Assembly (NCBI GenBank): GCA_030063045.1
Contig: JAQSEB010000090.1
Span: 1,364,001 to 1,428,000, forward strand
Origin: Pratylenchus scribneri
Taxonomy: Eukaryota; Nematoda; Chromadorea; Rhabditida; Pratylenchidae
Length of the DNA stretch: 64,000 nt
Direction: 5' to 3'
Shown: one piece after another, positions 54,955 through 64,000 of the stretch
Position numbering within the stretch: position 1 is the stretch's first letter
Layout of the letters: each line of letters opens with the position of its first letter
The notes under the pieces: generated by a model
Told to the model about the DNA's origin: nothing
Seen by the model: the letters and a program-made list of their open reading frames with translations, nothing else
The model's database searches: none
Position numbers and translations under genes: made by a program

Positions 54955-55860
54955 GCCAAATAATTCGAAATAGAAATTAAAATTAATTTTTAATTTTAGG
55001 CTGAAATGCTAAAAATTATTTTAATAAAAAATTAATTTTAAAATATATATCTTAATTATTTTTCGAATAAATTGAAAATGGATTATTTTACTTGGAAAAT
55101 GGATAAAATGTATGCAAATGTAAGAAAACAATTTTTTAGATAATTATTAGCTTTAAATTTTGCCAAAAAAGAACAGGAATAGGAAGTGGAATTAAATAGA
55201 AACAAAATATTATGACTAAAAAGGCAGCAAAATAAACCACAGCAATTTTTCTTCACTTTGGCCAAAACATTCCGACCCGTTATTTTTAATTATATATAAT
55301 AATTTTTATATCAAAAATCTCTATATGGAAGTTTATTAATAGCTTGAAGTTTACTGACTGATATTTTCATTTTGAGAGAATTAGGAAGCAAAAATGATAG
55401 ATTTGTTCAAATTTATATTTATTAAAGAGACATATTAAAAATTTGCAAACCTTTAAGTATTATAAATAATGGCCTAATTGCGTGATGGACACTTTTGTGT
55501 CTCGTCTATTTCACTACAATTCTAATGAATTGCAACTAATAATGAACCAATATTATAAGTATTTTATGCTATAATACATTTAATTGGCCAACATTTTGGC
55601 TTTTTAATTTTAAAGAATTTGTGACAAAATTCTGTCAAAAATTCAAGGAAATTTTTATATTTTTTTCTGTTTATAATTTTAAATATTTTAATTAAAGTTC
55701 ATTTTTGCCGAACTCTGACTCAACAAATTTTTTAAGACAGTAATGGCTGAGAAAAAATTGTTATATCGATGATTCAATATTTTTAATTGACCACATGACG
55801 CACTTTAAAAATGGCACATTTGTTGAAAATATTTACAAGTAATAATTTTTATATTCAGTC
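54955..55860. other. No gene seen
   Basis: AT-rich. A minus-strand frame at 55265-55083 (MAKVKKNCCGLFCCLFSHNI) has hydrophobic Cys/Phe runs but no splice partner and no homology I recognise. Confidence 0.4.
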
Positions 55861-55861
55861 T

Positions 55862-58800
55862 ATATTTTTATAAATGTGCTCAAAAGTTGCGAAAATAATG
55901 AGGACGAATTTATTGAAGCATAAAATATTAATAAAATTTTTAAAAATTATTTTATGAATATTATATAAAAAATTTTTTATTTAATAGTGCATATTTAAAA
56001 GAAAGAAATGAAGTCAATTTTAATGGAATGGAACAAAAAAGTGCAAATTTTAAAGAAATGATACTAGGGAATTTTGAGAAAAAATTAAATTACAATAAAA
56101 GGCCAATTTAAAGAAATGAAAATGAATATTAGCGAATTTTGTTAAATTAAAAAATTAAATTACAATAAAAGGCCAAAATGTGAAGTAAATTTAATTTTTA
56201 TTTTATGCAATCACGTTTCCCGGACATTTAAGACAACTTCGAGCAGAAATAAAAATAAAATACAATTTAGGAAAAATTTTGATGGATTTGTAAAATATAA
56301 TAAATTAAATAAAAATTTCTTCTTAATTTTGAAATTCTTAGTTTTTAAAGACAATAGAACCGACTATCAGCTTTATTTCTTTATTTTTATTTTATTTTAA
56401 TTTTTTATTTATAAATTTGCTTGAGATCAGCCGGTAATTTTCATAATATTCAAATTATTAATTTTAATATTAATTTGAAAAGAATATTTTTATAGGTTAT
56501 AAATCGAAAGGGTACCATAATATTTTTAAGAATTTTAAGAATATGCTCAAAATTGCTAAAATAATGAGGACGAATTTATTGGAGCATAAATAATTAAATT
56601 TTTTTGAAATTATTTTTGAATTCTACAAAAAATCAATTTTTTGTTTAAAAAAGTAAAAAATTTTTTTTATTTAAATGACAATCAATTTTATTAAGATTGA
56701 CAATTAAATTTACAATAAAAGGGCAAAATGGAAGTAATTTTAAATTTTATTATACTTATTTTACAACGCCCTGTTACCTTGGCACTTAAAAGTTAATTTT
56801 GAGAAAGAAAAAGCAATAATTAAATAAATTAAAAAATAAATAAAATTTATAGAAGATTTTAAAGCCAAAATAGAAAGAGCCAATTAATTTTTCAGTTTTA
56901 TTTTTTTATTTTATTTAAATTTTTAATAATAAATTTTGATTGCGAACATGGTCATGATTTTAAATTATCCGATTTCCATATTTTAATATTAATTTTCAGG
57001 GTAAAATTTTTTATGGGATTTAAGTTTTATTTGTGTTTTATTTTAATTTAAATTTGATGGCCAATATGGTTTCAATTTTTAAATTATCCAATTTCCATAT
57101 TTTAATATAAATTTTCAGGGTAAAAATTTTTTATGGGATTTAAGTTTTATTTGTGTCTCATTTTAATTTTTAATAATAAATTTGATTACGAAAATGGTCA
57201 ATGATTTTAAATTATCCGATTTCCATATTTTAATATTAATTTTCTATGTCAATTTTTTTATGGGGTGTAAGTTTTATTTGTGTTTATTTTAATTTTTACC
57301 AATAATTTGCATATTCAATCTGATAATTTTTAAAACTACTCGTTTTCCATATTTTAATATTAATTTTTGAAAGTAAAATATTTTATGGGATATAAGTTGA
57401 TGAGTAATAAAAGAAGTATAAAAATAAATTTTAATTTTATACCATCCTTTTTCACAGGCATTTAAGTCAATTTTGAGAAAGGAAAAACAATAATTAAATA
57501 AATTAAAAATAAATATAATATGTAGATTTAAATTTTAAGATGGAATTGTATAAAATATAATAAATTTATTAAAAAAAATTTTTGGAAATTTCGAAAATTT
57601 AAATTTTATTAAGGGCTATAGAAAGAATCAATCAATTTTATATTTTATTTCTTTATTTTATTTTAATTTTTTTTGATAAATTTGATTTGTAAAACCAAGC
57701 AATAATTTCTAAATTACCCGAATTTCCCATTTAAATATTAATTTATATTAAAAAAATTTTATGGGTTGCAATCGAAAGGGCATTTCAAGGCTGTTTTGGC
57801 AGTTTGAATTCAGAATATGTTTTGTTCCAAAATTGGTGAGATGAGATTAATTATCAGGAATGGTGAATTGAAATGTTCCATGAGTCGTACTTATTAAATA
57901 ACCTCAATCTAAATAATATTCATTTCAAATTGAAAATATTGGGGTTTTCCAAATATCCTTCCAAAAAATTTTAAAATAATTTATTCGTGAAATATCATGA
58001 TTATTGCTCTTATCTTATGATTTATGATTATGATGCTGTGGAAATACAGGCAAAGAACTTGTGAACCTTTGATTATCCATTCATGTAAATAAAATTTTTA
58101 ATTAACTATATCGATATTTTATATTAGTTTTTATTTATTATATAGAATATTGAATTCTTGATAAGGTACATTTTTTGATAAAACAGACTATGTTTTTATG
58201 AATATGCTCTAAAATTGCCAAAATAATGAGGAAGAATTTATTGAAGCATATATAAATATATTTTTTGAAATTATTTTTGAATTCTAGTAAATAAATTTTT
58301 AGTTTTATAATAGTAATAAATTTTAAGGAAATGAAACCAATTTTGTTAAAATGGAAAATTAAATTTTATAATAAAAGGACAAAATGGAAGTAATTTTAAA
58401 TTTTATTATATTATACTTTACACTTACTGTTTCCCAGGCATTTAAAAGTTAATTTTGAGAAAGAAAAAGCGGTAAATAAACAAATTAAAAAAATAAATAC
58501 ATTTTATGTAGGTTTATGATGAATTTGTATAAAAATATAATAAAATAAATTTTTATAAAAAATTTTGGAATTTCAAAATTTATAGAAAGAAGAACCAATT
58601 TTTATTTTTTTTTAATTTTATTTTTAATAATACATTTGATTTTGAAAAATGTTTAAAATTTTAGATTGTCCAATTTCCATATTTTAATATCAGTTTTCAC
58701 CTTAAAATTTTTTATGTGATGTAAGTTTTATTTATGTTTTATTTTAATTTTTGTTAATTTGACAGTCTAATATGATTGTAATTTTTAATACCCAATTTTC

Positions 58801-58905
58801 CCTATTTTGATATTAATTTTCACAATAAAATTTTTTATGGGATAGTAAATTCGAAGAGGCACATCATGTCGGGTTTGTCGGCTAAAAATCTTCTGGAAGA
58901 AGGAA
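55862..58905. repeat. Old higher-order repeat array
   Basis: Three copies of an ATAATGAGGA(C/A)GAATTTATTG segment (55895, 56565, 58225), four of AAAATGGAAGTAATTTTAAA or its relatives (56180, 56730, 57425, 58385), and four roughly 120-bp units ending TTTTTTATGGGATTTAAGTT (56965-57390). Order and spacing show repeated segmental duplication followed by divergence. No coding content. Confidence 0.7.
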
Positions 58906-59282
58906 ATATATTTTAAAAAATTTAGTGAAATGTGGATAATTTATCGGCATTTATGAATTGAAATTGAAAGATTCCTTGAGCCTTATCCTTATTTTAATTA
59001 TTATTCAATTGAAATAGAAAATGTCTGTGATTTTCAAAATATCCAATATCCAAAAATTTTTTAACAAAATTTATTTGCATAAGAATCATGGCTTTATTTA
59101 TGAAATATGATGCATTAATATTTCTTTCAATAATTGATGCATTCATTCTGTTTTCTGCATATTCCTTTTAATCAGTTACTTGATTTTCATTTTTGTCTTT
59201 TTCAAAAACAAATTCTGCAGTTTCCGATTTCCAGCTGATGTGGACTACAAATTTTTAAAATATTTAATTAATCATTTAAAAA

Positions 59283-59650
59283 TTATAAATCAAACCATTT
59301 TCTGTATGTAATTGAATTTAATAATCCAGTCTTTGAAAAGGATTCATTTTGAGCAATTCTTGATGCAACAATTCCAAATAATATCCAAACAATATAAAAA
59401 TTATTATAATGAAGCCGTGAGTGAACATGAAGCAATTCCTAATATTATTAAATATTAATTCAAGAAAAAAATTATATTTTTATTATTCTCACATTTATAT
59501 AATTGATAAAACCTCTGCTGGTTCAGTCAATTTTCCGCGCAAAACAAGCAGAATTATTTCGCCAATATACATTAAAATTGTTGGAATTGAAAGTATCATA
59601 AAAGCCGCCAATATAACATTTCCTATGTCTGTTATTAAGTAATTTGGAGG
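59283..59650 (-). CDS. Fragment of a multi-pass membrane protein, probably chemoreceptor
   Basis: Exons 59650-59513 and 59438-59283, phase 0: PPNYLITDIGNVILAAFMIL, SIPTILMYIGEIILLVLRG, KLTEPAE | ELLHVHSRLHYNNFYIVWIL, FGIVASRIAQNE, ending TYRKWFDL, TAA at 59283. The first exon is one helix with a basic exit, the second has R.HYNNFYIVW.LFGIV, like the TM1-TM2 region of nematode SRG/SRV receptors. Neither a starting exon nor TM3-7 could be found nearby, so it is a fragment or an incomplete model. Confidence 0.45.
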
Positions 59651-60408
59651 CTGAAATTTTAGAAATAAATTTTAATTTATGAAAATAAATATTATTTAGA
59701 ATTTAACTAAAAATTGCCAAGGAAAACTAGTGACGGACTATGGCTCTACTAATATGGTGGGATCCATATCTTGTTTTCATTTTAATAAATATACTAGATT
59801 AAATATGAATTTAAAAATATAGATCCCACTTCACGAAGTTGACTTAAATATGCAATGATTGAAAAAAATGGCTTCAAAGATCATCAAACTAATAAAAAGA
59901 ATAAATTTATCATTTATGATATGTTAGAGCTGATCTCGATTTTTAGATTAATCATTTTTGCTGTTTCACCCAATCCGTAGTTATTCTTTTTTGTGTTTTT
60001 TATTTATTTCTAACAAATATGAGTAATTAAAAAATTGCAATAGTTTATAGTGATAATTCATTTAATTAATTACAAATTAAGTTTAACAAAAAAATGAGTC
60101 ATTTTGTTTATCAACTATCAAATCATCATCAAGTGCTTCTTCCCATTATTGTTAATATTCGTGAGAGTGAGAATGCGTGTCGAATAAATGCAAAAAAATA
60201 CTTCGCAATCAAATTTCTGATAAATGGCTTCAACTCTAGAAATTTTTTTTTTATTAATTTTAGAAAAAATTTTCTTTTTTTATTAATTTTTGAATTTTAG
60301 TTTTTATCTCATAAATTTAAGATTCTATTTTTCGTAAATTTTAATATTAAGATAAAATAAAATTTTTAAATAATAATATAGTAATAATAAGACTATCTAG
60401 CAAAAAAT

Positions 60409-61020
60409 TTAAAATAATTGTTTAAAAAATTCTTTTTTAATTATGGGCACACCGATTAACAGCAAAGGCACAATGGCAATCCAGAAGCTACGAATTGCTT
60501 GCCAGGTTATTGCCAAAGATGGCTCAATCAGAGGCCAATAGTTCCAACAAAAATAGATGAACAAAGCTGTTAATGCCGCAATTAAGGTAAGCCAAATGAA
60601 AAATTTAGTACGGCCGCAATCGTGTTGCCGAATTTGTTTATCTTGCTGATGTTGCGATTGCATTGGCAATCTAATTTCCTAAAAATGGGATAAATATAAT
60701 GATCGATTTAACTAATAAAATCATAAAAAGTATAAAAATTAGAAAACGATTTTTTGTAAAATCTATGAATTAATAATTTTAAATTGAAAATAATTCATTA
60801 ATTAGAAAATTGACCCGAAAATTTAAAATTATGTAAATTAATTTTTTTAATTTTAAACCTCTTTTCTCTTCATGTCAGTTGTATCCTGTAATTTCAGTAG
60901 ATTGCCGTGCTCATTAAAAATATGATGAGCATTTTGATGAGTGTTCTGAACAAATATTACCCTTCTGATCGTCAAGGATTGATGACAATAATTATTCACC
61001 CTTCCGCCGGTATGATTCAT
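60409..61020 (-). CDS. Two-helix membrane protein of unknown function
   Basis: Exons 61020-60859 and 60678-60409, phase-0 GAG|GT junction, 143 residues. Residues 1-80 are polar, His/Gln/Asn-rich (HQNAHHIFNEHGN, MQSQHQQDKQIRQHDCG). Two hydrophobic helices follow (FIWLTLIAALTALFIYFCW and FWIAIVPLLLIGVPI), separated by WPLIEPSLAITWQAIRS, and a basic tail KKEFFKQLF. The topology suggests a hairpin with both ends in the cytosol. Start, splice and stop all fit; the family is not recognised. Confidence 0.7.
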
Positions 61021-61913
61021 ATAATATTTGTGTAAATTTTTTTCCTTTAATTGAATTAATTTTTCTTATACTATATAATAAAGCTAAAAATTATAACAAC
61101 TTAAATGCTCTATTAAAACCCCGTCTCTAATTATATTCTCCAGTTTCTAATATCTTTAGGAAGTTTGAAAAATAAGACCCATCTGGGCTTTAAAAGGGCA
61201 TTTATGATAAAAACTTTTGGCAAAAAATTCAATTTATAAGAAAAAAGGATAAATATTTCGACAAAAAAATTATTCATTTTCCTAGCAAAAGTAATAGAAA
61301 TGACTGAATGAATGATGAGTGAGGTACCCTTAAAAGTTGGGGAATAATTGAATGGGAATGGGAAGGTCAATTGAAACTTTATAATATTATATTTTTTCCA
61401 ATTTATTTTCTTATATTAGCATTGGCATGGGCAGTCTACCAACTTATAATATTTTTGCCTTAGGCAAAATAAAAATTTTTATTTAAAAAATTGCCTAGAA
61501 CAAAATTATTCTATTACAGGGAGAATGCATTTGGAATTTGGATTGGAGTTTGGAGTTGATGATTAGTGAATGGAAAATCAACCTAAAAATATTTATTTTG
61601 GTATAGAAAATATTTATTTTTGCCTTTATTTTTTGCTTAATATTTTTAAATATTTTACAATTTTTTGACCTTATGTTTATTTTTAATTATTTTCAACACC
61701 AAATTCGAGGAATTAAGGATATCTATATATTAAAATAGTACAAATAATTTTTGAAATCAAATAAATCAAATATAATTTCGATTTTTAAAAATCTACCTAT
61801 TTATATTTATTATATTAATTTTAGAAATAATAAATAAAATGTTTAATCAATCAACTTTATTCATTTATTTCTCAATATGCATTCATTAAAAACAAAATTG
61901 TATTATTCAAATC
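61021..61913. other. No gene seen
   Basis: AT-rich. 61108-61140 (GCTCTATTAAAACCCCGTCTC) resembles the single MITE end at 7600 (CTCTTTTAATACCCCAATCTC). Frames here are unsupported. Confidence 0.45.
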
Positions 61914-62213
61914 CTAATCAAAATATATGCGTTTTGTTTCGACCAAATCCCATGTTTTATCATTATTTTCAGCAGCAGACGTTTCTTCTTTCTTAATTTC
62001 ATTTAATTTTAAGCATTTCATTTGAACATTTGTGCTGAACAGATAGGCTGTTTTTAGTTGTTCTCCATTTTTAATCATTGAAACTGTGCATAAAGTTGCC
62101 AAATGATCGCCGTGAATATTGCAAATTTTTTGTAGCAGATTTGGAATCTGCGCGACTTTAGGCATCATAATAGTTAAAAGCATTTTTTCTGCTTTTACTT
62201 TGTCAAAATGGTC
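61914..62213 (-). CDS. 3' exon of unknown protein
   Basis: Acceptor TTTTCAG precedes GAC at 62213. Ninety-nine residues to TAG at 61914: HFDKVKAEKMLLTIMMP, KVAQIPNLLQKICNIHGDHL, ATLCTVSMIKNGEQLKTAYL, ending WDLVETKRIYFD. The frame also runs upstream to ATG 62276 without a splice, but that stretch is AT-rich and contains the acceptor-like sequence, so an upstream exon is more likely. A foldback element lies directly upstream. No domain recognised; codon usage looks coding. Confidence 0.5.
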   Translation of the reverse strand, partial: DHFDKVKAEKMLLTIMMPKVAQIPNLLQKICNIHGDHLATLCTVSMIKNGEQLKTAYLFSTNVQMKCLKLNEIKKEETSAAENNDKTWDLVETKRIYFD

Positions 62214-62300
62214 CTGAAAATTAAAAAAAAATAAAGTATGCAACTGAATGATTTTATATACAAGAATTTTATACACTTAAATTTTTAATTTTGTTATTCA

Positions 62301-62662
62301 TTAAGGAGGATTCGTACTTCGACATTTGCGGACGAAACGGTCTGGTGACGAAGATGTTAAAGCTGCAGTGGCATTGTTTATAGCATATTATTAGGCATAA
62401 AATTAGTTGTAAAATGACATCAAAAGTTTTGGTCAATGTTGAATATTCAGCGAGTTATGGCCAAAAAACCGTGGATTTAATTAAAATTGCGATTTTTACG
62501 GTTTTTTGGCCATATCTCGGTGAATATTCAACATTGACCAAACCTTTTGATGTCATTTTTTAGCTAATTTTTATGCCTAATAATATGTATAAAAAAATGC
62601 CACTCCAGCTTTAGCACCTTTGGCACCAGACCTTTTCTTCGTCGGCCAACCGGAGGATTATG
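62301..62662. mobile_element. Foldback element, type P2
   Basis: Arms of about 165 bp: GGTCTGGTGACGAAGATGTT, GGCATTG, ATTATTAGGCATAAAATTAG and TTTTGGTCAATGTTGAATATT pair with their counterparts to 62662 around a centre near 62480 (AAAATTGCGATTTTTACGG). Shares GCCATATCTCGGTG with the arms of the 16557-17961 foldback (CCCATATCTCGGTG) and GATTCG...TTCGACATTTGCG with the GC-rich module at 14168. Confidence 0.75.
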
Positions 62663-62980
62663 CAATGAATTGGAAAAATTTATTAATTTGTTGACTTAGG
62701 ATTAAACTCTAAATGATCATTAGAAGATCGTAACACAATGATTGGAATAAAAGTCTAAAATTTACCCTGACTGATTTTTCAGTTAACTAAAAACTCTAAA
62801 TTCTAAAGTATAAATTTTTTTTCGAATTTCATATGAATAAATCATTTTATTTTTATAAGCAATTCTTTGTCTTTATCAAGGTTTTGACTTATTTTTTGGT
62901 TATTCTAAAACAAAATTCATTAAATTCAATTCTTTACATTAATGCTATAAAATATTCTCAATTAAAATTCATTTGCATTT
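62663..62980. other. No gene seen
   Basis: AT-rich spacer downstream of the gene that ends at 62981; AATAAAA near 62745 on the opposite strand is not informative. Nothing recognised. Confidence 0.45.
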
Positions 62981-63957
62981 TTAAAAGCGCTTAAAATGTG
63001 GTTGCTCATATTTCGCTACATCCATTTTTAAATAAACATATATGCTCACTTTTTCAAAGAGCTTCGCAACTTGGCTAGCCAATTCCAATGCTTTCTTGGG
63101 ATCAAAATGGTGAATTACAAGCCATTTATTGGTTTGAGCATTGCTGCTGGAAATCCATTCATAAATCAGCTTAGAATCTTCTTCGCTAAAATTTCCTTCA
63201 TTTTTGAATTCCATCATAAAATATTGAACAAATTGAGCAATCAATGGATCGGCAAGTACACGGCAAATATTGCGGTAAAAATAGCTTGCTTCCAAACAAA
63301 TCAAAAATCTTTTTTTCATAAGCCAATCAAAGAAGAATTGATATTGATCAACGATGGGGATGATGTTTCTACCATTTTGTTGTTTCTTAGATTTTTTAGT
63401 ATTATTTATCCATCGAAGTAATTTAAATCGGCCAGCATTTCCATCAGTATACATGGCGACATTTGGTATTGGTAGTAAAAAAGTCCGTTTGAATGAGATC
63501 TTATTGCTAGCATTGGAGAGAAGTGCCTGAAAATTTCATGTAATGCGATCGATTTAATGGACTTCTATCAATAAAGTTCTCTAATACTGATTTTTTGTCT
63601 TTCATTTATTAAAATTCTTTTTTTTATATTTCATTTCGATAATTCTGATTCTGATTTTTGTCTTTCATTAATAGGGAAAATTCTGATTTTTGGATATGTG
63701 ATAGTGTAGAATTAGGGTTTAACCAAAAATTATTAAATTTGAAAAATATTTTGTTACACTTGCCACAAAATTTATAAGCTGGGTTATGCGAATAAAAATT
63801 TTACCTGGAATTTAATTAAGAATTGCATTGCCTGAATTCGGCAGGAATTTTCCACTCGAATATTCCCGAACGATTTGAAAATACTTGGAGGCTCAATTTC
63901 TGGCACAGATGCAGATACAAATTGTCCGTTACGTTCCACTAATATTGTAAATTCGCC
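62981..63957 (-). CDS. Unknown protein, N-terminus outside window
   Basis: Exon 63957-63805 (phase 0 after TTAG): GEFTILVERNGQFVSASVPE, IEPPSIFKSFGNIRVENSC. Exon 63526-62981: ALLSNASNKISFKRTFLLP, then VDQYQFFFDWLMKKRFLICL, MMEFKNEGNFSEEDSKLIYEW and KWLVIHHFDPKKALELASQ, ending QPHFKRF, TAA at 62981. At least 232 residues are visible, rich in aromatic and charged residues, soluble, with no membrane segment. It has the look of nematode-specific F-box- or MATH/BTB-associated proteins, but I cannot assign a domain. The first exon or exons lie beyond 64000. Splice sites and frame are clean. Confidence 0.65.
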
Positions 63958-64000
63958 TAAATTTAATTAAATAATTATTATAATTATTATGATTTAAAAA

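Overview
This window is eukaryotic, very AT-rich, and best explained as nuclear DNA of a nematode. The genes are split by introns, many of them short, with GT(A/G)AGT-like donors and T-rich TTTTCAG acceptors. The recognisable products are nematode-typical: a secreted transthyretin-like (TTL) protein, two seven-transmembrane chemoreceptor genes (one clearly of the SRT type) plus a possible fragment of a third, an SH2 fragment of the Fer-like kinase kind, a BTB-BACK protein and a SPRY exon. The SPRY and TTL genes would fit a plant-parasitic tylenchid, but the genus cannot be fixed from sequence alone.

Layout. 1-5.97 kb: a minisatellite, a 6-exon gene of unknown function (5' end missing), an SH2 remnant, and a tandem duplication of a terminal-inverted-repeat (TIR) element plus minisatellite. 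6-9.7 kb: non-coding, rich in small repeats and holding a 753-bp hAT-like element with perfect 8-bp target duplications. 9.9-11.1 kb: first member of a small-protein family, its C-terminus rewritten by a hAT-like MITE. 12-15.6 kb: minisatellite and dispersed GC-rich modules. 15.8-22.5 kb: a BTB-BACK gene (-) with a micro-exon acidic tail and a 1.4-kb near-perfect foldback element in one intron, facing a broken transposase-like gene (+). 24.2-27.3 kb: a 316-aa GPCR. 29.1-33.3 kb: a bZIP/coiled-coil-like gene, a family member and an RRM gene. 34.7-40.5 kb: tandem cluster of the same small-protein family (four genes and a pseudogene). 40.6-45.4 kb: TTL gene and a secreted Cys-rich/Gly-rich gene. 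46.4-51.6 kb: a 27-copy satellite between an unknown gene and an orphan SPRY exon. 52.6-54.95 kb: SRT chemoreceptor. 55.9-58.9 kb: old repeat array. 59.3-64 kb: GPCR fragment, two-helix membrane protein, two unknown genes and a foldback element.

The most interesting content is the small-protein family (9.9, 31.3, 34.7, 36.4, 37.4, 39.0 and 40.3 kb). A tiny first exon gives one CxxC, a phase-1 intron follows, and the last exon carries a variable centre (often a glycine zipper) and a second CxxC. The two halves could form one split zinc ribbon closing over a membrane-active or oligomerising loop. I know of no named family with this architecture.

Caveat: the BTB gene, the transposase-like gene and the SRT gene each show single-base frame changes inside otherwise conserved domains. 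They are either decaying genes or contain uncorrected long-read indels. All gene models are hand-spliced without transcript evidence.
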